From Anastrepha obliqua (Eukaryota > Arthropoda > Insecta > Diptera > Tephritidae), in NCBI RefSeq assembly GCF_027943255.1, contig NC_072897.1, positions 59,978,406-60,042,405 on the forward strand: DNA of 64,000 nt, written 5' to 3'. How positions within the stretch are numbered: position 1 is the stretch's first letter; each line of letters starts with the position of its first letter. Below, one piece after another: positions 44,835-55,095 of this stretch. Under the pieces are notes generated by a model. That model was not told the origin of the DNA. It worked only from the letters and a program-made list of their open reading frames with translations, and searched no databases. A program made the position numbers and the translations under genes.

Positions 44835-46448
44835 TTATCTATTAAAAGAGTTAGTTCTAAACATTAATCTAAATGCATAAAATTGCATACACGAGACAGT
44901 TTTATTACGCGCAGAACCCTGCTGAGGAATAGTCAAATAATAACCGTCTTCACCTGTCACAAACATTACAGGATACTGTAGTGGATCATAGGACCGATGT
45001 AGCTCAGAAACTCTTTTGAGCTGTCCGTCTCTACCGTGTAAGACTATATCCCTGGGACCTTTGTCTTCATCGACCAAGAGAACGGCTACCTCGTTTACAG
45101 TAGGAGCATTGTATCTGCCTCTGTGTGCTGTCTGTGGAGTGCGATCAGAATGAATAATTAGCTTTAAATTATGTAATGAGTTAAGTTCTAAGTTTTGTTG
45201 AAAACTTCGTATATACACGTTATGATTATTCAAAGTGGTCTGTAATTCGCGAATTAAATCCATTTTTAAGGTTGGTGCGATGCTTGATCGCAATGATAAC
45301 TGGTCTGCATCCGAAATAAAATATATTTGCAGGAACTGTGGGTTTTGGCCTGATGATGGTAAAAGGCTACCAATGAGATGATACACGTGTCCTACAATTT
45401 TAAAAGTGGGCATAAAATTTCCTTCCCTGATTTCTTTTGCGCCAAACGAAGTCATTTGAAAAATACTATTGTATTTACGTATGTTTGTTAAAAAATGACG
45501 AGATAATGGATGGTTATTAGTTAAAAGATTTTTTATTGGTTGTGGCGGCTCCTGAAGGTTAGGAAGACACACTTTACCTGAAGCACAACACATACCATTA
45601 GGTTCGTCCTCCCATTTCTTGGCAGAGCAGTTAGAGCAGATCTTATTCATGACTCCGATTTGGACGGACGCTTGTTGTGCATAATCAAGCTGCGGATCAT
45701 ATCTGAAAGCCAGTCTGTTCCTGTTAGCTAAAATTCGATTGCGCATTCTATTTGTGGACAACTGCTGCCTCTCTGCTTGAGCTCTAAGTCACTGCAAACG
45801 CTCGACACTCGACTCTCTTTCGCGTAACTGAGAGGTCCTTATATTTTGTTCATGAAGACGTTGGGAACGCTCCAGCCTCGACTCTTGAGCGCGTAGCTCA
45901 GAGGTTCTCAAGCTTTGTTCGGCAAGACGTTGCGAACGCTCGACACTTGACTCTCGTTCGCGTAAGTCAGAGGTCCTTACATTTTGTTCATGAAGACGTT
46001 GGGAACGCTCCAGCCTCGACTCTCGTGCACGTAACTCAGAGGTTCTCAAGCTTTGTTCGGCAAGACGTTGCGAACGCTCGATACTTGACTCTCGTTCGCG
46101 TAAGTCAGAGGTCCTTACATTTTGTTCATGAAGACGTTAGGAACGCTCCAGCCTCGACTCTCGTGCACGTAACTCAGAGGTTCTCAAGCTTTGTTCGGCA
46201 AGACGTTGCGAACGCTCGACACTTGACTCTCGTTCGCGTAAGTCAGAGGTCCTTACATTTTGTTCATGAAGACGTTGGGAACGCTCCAGCCTCGACTCTC
46301 GTGCACGTAACTCAGAGGTTCTCTGATTTTGTTCAGCGAGGCGTTGTGAACATTCAGGTGAAGATTCTCCTAAACGACGTATTTTTGCTGCTCGTGCTTG
46401 AGAACTTTGTTTAGAAAGTTGAGACCTGGCTCTCTTAGGCATTTTCAA
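44835..46448 (-). pseudogene. Helitron B Rep N-terminal region with 23-residue repeats
   Basis: ATG at 46448 opens MKMPKRARSQLSKQSSQARA. Next come about nine 23-residue repeats alternating RTSELRARESRLERSQRLHE and RTSDLRERESSVERSQRLAE, highly charged and probably coiled-coil. One frame continues to 44835 through two in-frame stops (46137-46139 and 45789-45791). After the repeats come the cysteines ICSNCSAKKW and CCASGKVCLP, then LTNIRKYNSIFQMTSFGA and FLQIYFISDADQ, Rep N-terminal features. It ends at FRLMFRTNSFN; about 100 residues normally found next (including a Rep motif) are deleted before 44826. Confidence 0.85.
45800..46345 (-). repeat. Tandem 69/138-bp coding repeats
   Basis: Higher-order 138-bp unit made of two 69-bp half-units, each encoding 23 residues; about four full units. 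Units are highly similar at DNA level (for example gttctcaagctttgttcggc and gaggtccttacattttgttc recur unchanged), implying recent expansion or homogenisation. The antisense strand is also open through much of the array, an effect of the repeat phase. Confidence 0.88.
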
Positions 46449-47640
46449 ATGTTTAAGAAAATGTTAATAGCGTGTAATATTCTAGCCTTGAAAAGAACTG
46501 TTGGTTAGCCCTGAAAAGAACTGTTTGTTAGCCCTGAAAATAACTATTGTATAGCTATGAGAAGGACTGTTGTTTAGCTCTGAGAAGAACTTTTGCGTAG
46601 GTGTAGTTTTAAGAACAAAATCTAAAAAAAATCTCATGAAAATTATTAGACTTCGCGCACGACCGCTGCGTAGTGCTCTGCGTGTAATTGCTGTCCCGCT
46701 AAGTGGGCGCCGCTAAAATTGTGCGCACGTGTTCGCTGTAACACGTGTTGTGTGGGAAAAACAATTATCGTTGTGCGGGTAGCGAAGAACGCTATAATTG
46801 CGCGTGCCTGATCGGCGTAACTGCGTAACTGAGTGTGCGAAAGACTATTGTTAAACTGTGCGTGTAATTGTCGGCGGGTTCTTCCCGTTAAGTGGGCGCC
46901 GGTATAATTGCGCGGAACCGTTCGGTGTAACACGTGTTGCGTGGGAAAAACAATTATCGCTGTGCGGGTAGCGAGGAACGCTATAATTGCGCGTGCTTGT
47001 TCCGCGTAATTTCTATTGTGGGAAAAACAATTATCGTTGTGCGGGCAATTACCGATGGGTTTATCGCGTGTAGACAACTGTTCACTGTGCGAGTGCTGAG
47101 TGCTCTGAGAAGAACTTTTGCGTAGGTGTAGTTTTAAGAACAAAATCTAAAAAAAATCTCATGAAAATTATTAGACTTCGCGCACGACCGCTGCATAGGG
47201 AGCGGGCCTCGACACTCGACTCTCGTAGGCGTACCTGAGAGTTTCTCTGATTTTGTTCAGCAAGGCGTTGTGAATGTTCAGGTGAAGATTCTCCTATACG
47301 ACGTATTTTTGCTGCTCGTGCTTGAGAACTATGTTTAGAAAGTTGAGACCTGGCTCTCTTAGGCATTTTCAAATGTTTAAGAAAATGTTAATAGCGTGTA
47401 ATATTCTAGCTCTGAAAAGAACTGTTGTTTAGCCCTGAAAAGAACTGTTGGTTAGCCCTGAAAAGAACTGTTTGTTAGCCCTGAAAATAACTATTGTATA
47501 GCTATGAGAAGGACTGTTGTTTAGCTCTGATAAGAACTTTTGCGTGGGTGTAGTTTTAAGAACAAAATCTATAAACGAACTCATGAAAATTATTAGACTT
47601 CGCGCACGACCGCTGCGTAGGGAGCCGACCTCGCGGGTAC
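46350..47640 (-). repeat. Duplicated 5' region of Helitron B
   Basis: The segment 46350-46680 (Rep start plus leader) recurs at 47270-47635: both contain the MPKRARSQLSK start codon region, the tandem phrase ctgaaaagaactgtt and the end attagacttcgcgcacgacc. A third partial copy of the leader end is at 47100-47200. Between them (46680-47100) lies a GC-rich array with repeats of gggaaaaacaattatcg and cgctataattgcgcgtg. A long open frame across that array (47143-46646) has no protein-like features. The region 47640-48060 holds nothing else I recognise. Confidence 0.75.
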
Positions 47641-48283
47641 CTTACTCATAGATCTAAACACCCCTCTCCTGCACGCGCACCACTGGCCTTGGTGACGCCC
47701 ACTTCGCAACGGGCCGTGCAGCAGAAATCGTAATATTTTAATTTCACCACAACTTCAAAACCAAAAGTCCAATTTTAATCATTCAAAGACCAAATATTAT
47801 CAACATAAACTGTACTTATTGATGAAATAATTTCTTTTGATAAGGATTAATAGCATGAGTAAAATAAACGCGTTTAAATGTAGTCCAAAAAAAATTCAAG
47901 ATTTTTAAATAAAAATGTGGTTGTTGTGCCTCACTCGACATAGATAGGTATAGTGTGTCACGGACTTTTTTGCAGATATTTATAAGATCTACAATTAATT
48001 ATAACGTCTTATGGTTCTATCTTTTGTAGTTTAGGCAGCGTACGCAAAATAAATAACTTCTTTGGTTGATTTTTTCCAGTTTGTGTCCGAAAAATTCAAA
48101 TATCTTACGGAACCCTATTTTTTCCAAAATAAAATATAGTCTGTGTTACTCGTGGATAATGTAGCTTTCGAATGGTGAAAGAATTTTTAAAATCGGTCCA
48201 GTAGTTTTTGAGCCTATTCATTACAACCAAACAAACAAACAAACAAAGTTTTCCTCTTTATAATATTAGTGTAGAAGTGTAGA

Positions 48284-49191
48284 TACACGTCCGAAGGTTA
48301 CCTGGGTCCACGTTTTGACCTACATCTCGAGACCCTATCTACCAATAGGTATTCAAACTATACGGAAATCATCTTCAATACCTACTTAACAATGTGTGTA
48401 AGTTTGGTTTAATTCGGTGCAAAGACACGGCGGGTCCACGTTTTGACATATATTTCCAGGCCCTAGTCATCAATAGGTATGAAAATTACCCCGTATTAAA
48501 GCACTTATGAACAGCTTTCATTTGATACCCATATTGTACATACACAACCAAAGGTTACCCGGGTCCACGTTTTGACCTATATCTCGAGACCCCAGTCACG
48601 GAGTGGCATGAAAAATACTCTGTACTAAAGCATTCACCAACAGCTTCAATTTGATATCCATATTGTACAAACACATTCTAGGGTCCACGTTTTGGTCTCT
48701 ATCTCGAGACCCTAGTCACGGAGCGGCATGAAAAATACTCTGAACTAAAGCATTCACCAACAGCTTCCATTTGATACCCATATTGTACATACACATCCGA
48801 AGGTTACCCGGGTCCACGTTTTGACCTATATCTCGAGCCCTATCCACCAATAGGTATCCAAACTATACGGAAACCATCTTCAATACCTTCTTAACAATGT
48901 GTGTAAGTTTGGTTTAATTCGGTGCAGACACGGCCGGTTAGCGAACACACACAAAAAGTTGACTTTATTTTATATATAAGATTTTTTTCAGTTTGTGTCC
49001 GAAAAATCCAAATATCTTACGGAACCCTATTTTTTCCAATATAAAATGTAATCCATGTTACTCTTGGATAATGTAGTTTTCGAATGGTGAAAGAATTTTT
49101 AAAATCGGTCCAGTAGTTTTTGAGCCTATTCGTTACAAACAAACAAACAAACAAACAAACAAAGTTTTCCTCTTTATAATATTAGTATAGA
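48284..49191 (-). mobile_element. Non-coding Helitron fragment with minisatellite
   Basis: Minus-strand 5' end TCTATACTAATATTATAAAG at 49191, with a ~200-bp 5' region (48975-49191) closely matching 48061-48283 and 56995-57159. The interior 48284-48960 is a minisatellite whose units share gggtccacgttttgacctat and atctcgagaccc. The 3' terminus is missing; the fragment abuts Helitron B copy 1. No coding capacity. Confidence 0.75.
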
Positions 49192-49510
49192 TTATTACTC
49201 TTTTCAATAAATAAATAAATATACACATATACATGTACATACAACCGCACACACAGGGCACTCACTCTATTCATCTAAATGCGTATTCATCAAAGCAAAA
49301 AATCTATGCCTAGCGACTACAAGAACAAAATGCATTCATAGGCGCAGCCATAGCGGCCATCATTCTAGTTGCCATGGCACTGAACAATCTAAAATATTCG
49401 CGGCGGCGCTGAACAGTTTCAACTATTGTACGAGTACAGTACAAGAAAAACTCATCATCATGCTCGAGAGCCGCCACTGCTGTGCGTCAAGTGCGCGCAT
49501 GAGCGTACAA
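49192..49510. repeat. Repeat flanking the Helitron fragment, paralogue of 57160-57575
   Basis: Shares tcattcataggygcagc, tagcggccat and atgctcga...ctgctgtgc..taagtgcgc-like phrases with 57160-57575, in the same orientation and at the same distance from a Helitron 5' terminus. Either the two Helitron-flank units arose by duplication or both Helitrons sit in the same repeat family. No gene is seen in 49511-49696. Confidence 0.6.
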
Positions 49511-49696
49511 TAAGTTACAGAAAACAGCACAAGTATCTTATAAATAAAATATAGCTTAAAAAAACTAAAAAACACACTTTTATTGCTAATCGAACTAAAA
49601 AGTAGAAAATAAATTTTAATGACAGAGGGACCTATAATGAAGTAATAGCAAATCGAAGGATCAGTCATAGTCAACTACCTCAGAACAGAATTATAA

Positions 49697-49880
49697 CAAA
49701 AATTAAGATACAAAAAGAGTAATTCAAATTAGAGTTAAAAGCGTGGGATGATTGATATAGTAAATATTACAATCATTCTATTGGCAACTACCTATGTACA
49801 GAATGTTATGAATGTGAAGCAAAATGCATCCCACGCTTTTAACTCTAATTTGAATTACTCTTTTTGTATCTTAATTTTTG
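49697..49880. repeat. Perfect 54-bp inverted repeat with 76-bp spacer
   Basis: Arms 49697-49750 and 49827-49880 are exact reverse complements by direct reading (left starts caaaaattaagatacaaaaa, right ends ttaatttttg). The spacer is 76 bases. A transcript would form a long fully paired hairpin. No coding frame, no obvious TSD. It may be a foldback transposon, a recent inverted duplication or an RNA-hairpin locus. Bases 49881-50104 show nothing else. Confidence 0.92.
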
Positions 49881-50104
49881 TTTGTTTGCGAGTAATATAC
49901 TAATATATTACACAACCGCACACTAACTACTAACCTCAATGGTGGTGTGGAAACTAAAAATTCCCAATTTTTGTTTAAAAAAATACCCAATTCATGTTTC
50001 TACCGGTATGGCAATATTGGCAAATGTTATAAAAAATGCACATTTTTCAGCGCTCTCACGAGAAAAAGAGTTTCCCATCTAGTCATCTATGTTGTGTGTT
50101 CCGA

Positions 50105-50760
50105 GTCGATCAGATTTTTAGAAGCCAGTGAAAATTAAGCTCAAAGATTCCGTTACAGTCATTCATACATACAACCCGAGCTAATAAAAGTGTGTTAAAA
50201 AAATAAAATATTAATCCTGGCAATCCTAATAAGGATAATGGAAAATTTATCTCACATGTCTCACACTGCACTCGTTCTTCGTGACTATTTCGCAAAAAAT
50301 TCCACGCATGTCGTTCCGCAACCACCGTATTCGCCTGATTTGGCTCCGTGTGACTTCTGGCTATTCCCAAAACTCAAGAGACCACTACCGGAAATGGACT
50401 ATTTGGCATGTTTCGGGGATTGGAAAACTCGTTGGCATAAGTGTATTTCATCGAGAGGGCATTATTTTGAAGGGGATGAAATTGATTTACAAGAATAAAT
50501 GACGATTTTTCCTTTTACAACCAAATTCACCTTACTTTTTGCCCACAGGTAAAAAAAGAAAATATTAATCCTGGCAATCCCAATAAGGATAATGGAAAAT
50601 TTTTATCAACTTATTGCATTGTCATCGGTCCTTGATAGGTGTGCAAAATTTCAAGTCGATCAGATGTTTAGAAGCCAGTGAAAATTAAGCTCAAAGATTC
50701 TGTTACATACATACATACATACATACATACAACCCGTCCTAATAAAAGTGTGTTAAAAAG
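50105..50760 (+). repeat. Direct repeats bracketing a mariner relic
   Basis: The phrases gaagccagtgaaaattaagc and ctaataaaagtgtgttaaaa occur at 50121-50200 and again at 50671-50758. The phrase atattaatcctggcaatcc and ggataatggaaaattt occurs at 50207-50247 and again at 50562-50603. The order suggests a tandem or nested repeat with the mariner fragment between copies. Confidence 0.7.
50247..50500 (+). pseudogene. mariner transposase, C-terminal fragment
   Basis: Reads SHTALVLRDYFAKNSTHVVP then QPPYSPDLAPCDFWLFPKLK, containing the third catalytic aspartate of DD34D mariners. It ends with WKTRWHKCISSRGHYFEGDE and a stop at about 50498. N-terminal and first catalytic parts are missing, and a short deletion follows KRPL. 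It is a different mariner lineage from that at 20.85 kb, judged by sequence. Confidence 0.82.
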
Positions 50761-51285
50761 TTCGGACATTTCAATACTAGGAGAAACTTTCGAAAGAAAT
50801 ATTTTATGTTCTCTGATAGTAGGTAAATTAGTATATTACTTTATGGTACGTATGTAGTTCCTGAATTGATAAAAAGTGCACAAAAACATATGCATAGGGT
50901 ATATCTACAAGGTTAGAAACTTACTCTGAAATCAGAGTAATTGAAGGTTACTGTGCCTGCAATTCTGTGTCTATGAATGTGGCTGGATTTCTTGAGAAGT
51001 TTTACCGTAATATGTTTTGCTGTGGCAAGTTCACATACATACACACAGCATATACATCTATATATATAAAAAGAAGTTACATTTCCTTGGTAATCTTATA
51101 ACTCAAGAACCGCTGAACCGATTCACACAAAATTTTTACAGTTCTTTTCTATCTTTGAGGAGGTGGTTTGTGTGAAGTTTGATTGAAATCGGTGCAGTCG
51201 TACCTGGGTAATGACATTTTATGTGAGTAATGGTTTCCTCTCATACGAAATGCCTGTAATATACTGTTTCTTGAAATAATTTTGA

Positions 51286-53137
51286 ATGTTTTGCTGTTAC
51301 ATTCAATTAGTAATATATTGTACTGAAAGAATGCAACATTTACGAACTATCAATGGTCAAATGTGCGCCACATACCGTGAAGCATGTCAACAATTGCATT
51401 TGCTGGAAGATGATATGCATTGGGATGCTACGCTTCGTGATGCATCAATTTCATCTCCACCAAATCAAATTCGTATGTTATTTGCGATCATAATATCAAC
51501 ATGTTTTCCATCAAATCCACTGGAATTGTGGAATAAATACAAAGATTTCATGGCTGAAGACAGTTTGATTCGACTTCAACTTCGTTCCAATGATCCTGCA
51601 TTGCTGCTGACATTGGAAATGTATAATGAAGCCTTGATAATGATCGAAGATTTGTGCCTTACTATTGCAAATAAAGCATTAGGGCAATTAGGATTGACTC
51701 AACCAAATCGTCCAATGCATGATTTATTTGAACGAGAATTGCAACGCGAACAGCATTTCGATCGTGATGAATTGCGTGCGTTCGTACAAAAGTATACTCC
51801 ACAATTAAATGATCAACAAAAAGATGCATATGACAAAGTGATGCAAGCTGTCAATGACAACACTGGTGGATTGTATTTTTTGGATGCACCTGGCGGCACT
51901 GGAAAAACATTTTTGATATCATTGATATTGGCAACGATTCGGTCGGAACGAAAAATCGCATTGGCACTTGCTTCTTCCGGTATTGCAGCTACATTACTTG
52001 ATAGCGGCCACACAGCACATTCCGCCTTGAAATTGCCATTGAACATGCAAGCAATTGAAACACCAACATGCAATATTTCAAGGAGGTCTGGAATGGCTAA
52101 AGTCTTGCAACAAACATCGATTATTTTATGGGACGAATGTCCAATGGCCCATAAAAAATCTTTGGAAGCCTTAAGTCGAACATTGCAGGATTTTAGACAG
52201 AGTCAACAGCTGTTTGGCGGTGCATTAATATTGTTATCTGGTGATTTTCGTCAAACGTTGCCTGTTATTCTGAGATCAACACCAGCTGATGAAATTAATG
52301 CATGTTTGAAAAGTTCATTTTTGTGGGCACACGTACAAAGGCTTTCGTTGACGACCAACATGCGTGTTTTCAAAGCAATTGCTGAAAATTGGCAATGGAA
52401 AAATTGCAAGTGATCAAAATGGGTTTATCATGTTACCGAATAATTTTTGCATAATTGTATCATCAAAACAAGAACTCATTGATCGCGTTTTCCCAAATAT
52501 TGTTCAAAATTACAATAACCATGATTGGTTACGAGAACGTGCAATTTTAGCACCAAAAAATATCAATGTCAATGAAATCAATTTCCACATCCAGGAAAAA
52601 TTGCCAGGTGATTCGGTAACATATAAATCCATTGATACTGCTATGAATAATGAAGACGCAGTCAATTATCCGGTCGAATTTTTAAATTCTTTGGAACCAC
52701 CAGTCATGCCACCGCATAATTTGAATTTGAAAGTTGTTTCATCGATTATACTTCTCCGAAATCTTAATGCACCGAAACTTTATAATGGGACGAGACTTTC
52801 AGTGAAGAAATTGATGCCAAATTTAATTCAAGCAACAATTCTCACTGGCAAAGCAAAAGGTGAAATTGTACCAATACCGCGCATCCCATTAATATCAACG
52901 GACATGCCATTCGAATTTAAACGTCTTCAATTTCCTGTTCGGCTATCTTTTGCTATGACCGTAAACAAAGCCCAAGGGCAAACGCTCCAGGTTTGTGGAG
53001 TTAATTTAGAGGAAACTTGCTTTTCCCACGGCCAACTATACGTTGCATGTTCGAGAGTTGGAGCGTCACAAAATTTGTTTATTTATGCACCACACAATAA
53101 AACAAAAAATGTTGTGTATACAATTGTATTAAATTAA
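51286..53137 (+). pseudogene. Helitron A PIF1-like helicase, Rep part deleted
   Basis: A leader peptide (MFCCYIQLVIYCTERM) shared with the other Helitron A copy is joined to NGQMCATYREACQQLHLLED, skipping Rep. Helicase motifs follow: Walker A APGGTGKTFLISLILA (about 51888), SSGIAATLL, Walker B ILWDECPMAHKKS, GDFRQTLPVILR. A deletion with frame change near 52365-52400 shifts to the second frame, which continues with KYS-like SKQELIDRVFPN, SFAMTVNKAQGQTLQ and HGQLYVACSRVGA to a stop at 53137. No HUH or Y2 residues remain, so it would depend on a Rep in trans. Confidence 0.88.
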
Positions 53138-53277
53138 ACGTTGCTCTTCTTTTTCCGAAATAAAAATAAAAATTATTTAATTTTATTTTGTACGTTATTG
53201 TGTTCACAAATCAACTCTTTTTAGCAATCAATTTTTTATCGAATTGCAAGTCATTTTGGACGAAAATATAATAAATA

Positions 53278-53335
53278 ATTGAATGCTCCAGGAGGAACTG
53301 GAAAAACATTTTTAACTTTATTTATTTTAGCATAA
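53278..53335 (+). other. Second Walker A stub near the Helitron 3' end
   Basis: Reads NAPGGTGKTFLTLFILA then a stop, matching the stub at the end of the minus-strand Helitron A frame (34660-34710) better than the helicase of its own element. It shows this element's 3' end came from a deleted relative. Confidence 0.8.
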
Positions 53336-54316
53336 TTTATTTAGCGTAAGAAATTGAAATTGATATTAAAGAATCAAAGTTTAATTACAAGTTTTTATCG
53401 GCTCTTTCACCTTACCTGTATATAGGTGACCACCACAATCAAATTTTAAAAAAGTACAGAAAAGGCTATTGTGACATCTTTAGAAAGAATGTTGAATGAA
53501 AAAAATCAACTAATTCAACTGTTTAAACATTTTACAAGTTCTATAAAGAAAACTTAATATGAAAAATTTTTTGCGATATAAAAAAAAACATTTTATGTAT
53601 GGTGGTGCGAAGCCCACTGGGTAATGCTAGTATATATATATATGCGCATATGTATATAAATTCACATATTTAAATTTGTGTGTGTCTAGTTATGAATCAA
53701 TTGATTTTGATTTGGTTGATCAAGGAAGTTTAATAGACAGACTTAATAATTATATACATACATATATATATGAACTCTTGAGCGCTGTTCATAACAACAG
53801 CACAATGCTGTGCCTATGAGTGCGCACTGGATACCTTGAACATTTTTTGCAAATCGTAATATTTTTTCTGTGGTAAATGCACAAATTTAAATTTGCATAT
53901 GCCATCTTCCTGTGAGTCTGGTAATGAAGAGTTTTCGAGAGAACGTAAATTCATAGAGAAGGTTAAGGAACGAATGACCAGGTAATTCTGGGGGACATCA
54001 GAATTCGTTTTAGAGGTATGGTTCCTTCGGCAAAGTTTCTTATTTTGATCCCTAGAATACGATTTGCACAAAGCAATGAGCGATTTTTAAATCGACCCGC
54101 CCTAATATCCACATATAAAATATTCAACAGCAAATAGACAAGCATATGCAAACATATTCCTAATATATGCCAAAAAAAACTCATCTAAACCGTATGCGTT
54201 TACATATATTTAGTACATTTGTATGTGTGGATATATGAGTACATATGTTGGGACAATGTATGTATGTACGTAGATGTTTCTATTCTAAGCAAAAAAGTGC
54301 ATTTTTCGTATATATA

Positions 54317-55083
54317 CAGGGAGCGACATCTCGAGCTTCGGTATGGAAATATTGAATAACTTTGCTATCCATTGTCAGAAGGACTTGAGAAAAAATAATT
54401 TGGAAACGTCAGTTCAGTACAATTTTAACGATGAGTAACTTTACACCTAAAGAACGCGCGGAAATTGTGACCATGTATTTGGAAAATGGTCGTTCAATTG
54501 TGCTTGCTCAACGTGCATACCGTCGAAAATACCGCGGTCGTAAAGTGCCTTCTGATAACACCATACGCAATCTGACTAAAAATTTTGAAGAATCGGGGTC
54601 TGTAGCAAATCATCAACGTGTTTCAGTTCGTAAAAGACGCTCCAATGAAATTGTTGAAACTGTCAAGCAGAGTGTTTTTGAAGCTAAAGTTCCCTGGCCG
54701 ATTGATGTCGAAAGGTGGCGATGTTGAGTGGCCTCCAAGATCGCCGGATTTGATGCCGCCGGACTTTTTTTGTGGGGCTATTTAAAAAGTAGAGTATACG
54801 CCAACAAACCCACTACATTGGAAGCGCTCAGGACCAACATTAGATCTGAAATAGAGGCAATATCACCCGAAATGCTAGCAAAAGTAATGGAAAATTCGAA
54901 AAAAAGAGCACAATATTATGTGGCTCGTAAAGGTGGTCATTTGTTGGATGTTGTGTTCTAAGTGCAGTTGAAACAGATTGTAAAGGACAAAATCAAATAA
55001 AACAACACCAACAAACATTCAATTTTGCTAGTTGCTAAAGTTATTCAATATTTCCATACCGAAGCTCGAGATGGCGCACCCTG
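54317..55083 (+). mobile_element. Internally deleted mariner-group element
   Basis: TIRs of about 48 bp (CAGGGAGCGACATCTCGAGC at left; CAGGGTGCGCCATCTCGAGC in reverse complement at right) are flanked by TA at 54315-54316 and 55084-55085. The 767-bp element retains the first and last parts of a transposase but not the catalytic middle, so it is a non-autonomous derivative. Confidence 0.9.
54431..54961 (+). pseudogene. mariner-group transposase, N- and C-terminal parts only
   Basis: ATG at 54431 opens MSNFTPKERAEIVTMYLENG, a helix-turn-helix region of the kind preceding DD41D-like transposases. After about 95 residues the sequence jumps to the C-terminal part, WPPRSPDLMPPDFF-like in one frame (about 54718-54765). 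A short T-run near 54765 changes frame, and the end reads EAISPEMLAKVMENSKKRAQ and GGHLLDVVF with stop at 54961. The first two catalytic aspartates are deleted. The C-terminus closely resembles the element at 57.56-58.25 kb. Confidence 0.85.
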
Positions 55084-55095
55084 TATATGTATATA

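Larger units (their letters stand above)
41829..48283 (-). mobile_element. Helitron B copy 1 with Rep-helicase
   Basis: The 3' terminus on minus is GCACCCGTGCGAAGCTGGGG...GGTCGCTAG ending at 41829 (CTAG, next base T), identical to copy 2 at 59211. The probable 5' end is TCTACACT...AATATTATAAAGAGG at 48283. It contains a Rep with an unusual repeat-rich N-terminus and a PIF1-type helicase. The ORF start is duplicated in its 5' region. Deletions and stops make it defective. The 5' boundary is less certain than the 3'. Confidence 0.82.
51057..53630 (+). mobile_element. Helitron A, helicase-bearing copy
   Basis: Starts TCTATATATATAAAAAGAAG and ends ACTGGGTAATGCTAG with host A before and T after, the canonical Helitron insertion signature without TSD. 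The 2574-bp element lacks nearly all of Rep but keeps most of a PIF1 helicase. Its last ~360 bases match the 3' part of the minus-strand copy at 34367-34730 and include a second, stub Walker A segment. Confidence 0.9.
50790..53950 (+). repeat. Dispersed repeat (LTR-like), split by Helitron A
   Basis: Outer parts 50800-51056 and 53631-53950 together match the reverse complement of 58675-59205 (for example gtaagtttctaacctt-type, aaacttctcaagaaatcc, gcgctgttca..aacaacagcacaatgct, tgcatatgccatcttcctgtg). The match continues across the Helitron junctions, so the Helitron landed inside it. Bases 53951-54316 beyond it show no gene. Confidence 0.75.

Noticed and set aside
45800..46345. Regular repeats considered as a CRISPR array
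   Set aside because: Repeats are coding, contiguous and without unique spacers; the organism is an insect.
45947..46414. Plus-strand 155-codon frame with repeats
   Set aside because: Antisense shadow of the Rep repeat array, open because of the 69-bp phase.
46646..47143. Minus-strand 165-codon frame
   Set aside because: Lies on a GC-rich tandem repeat in the Helitron leader; no protein-like features.
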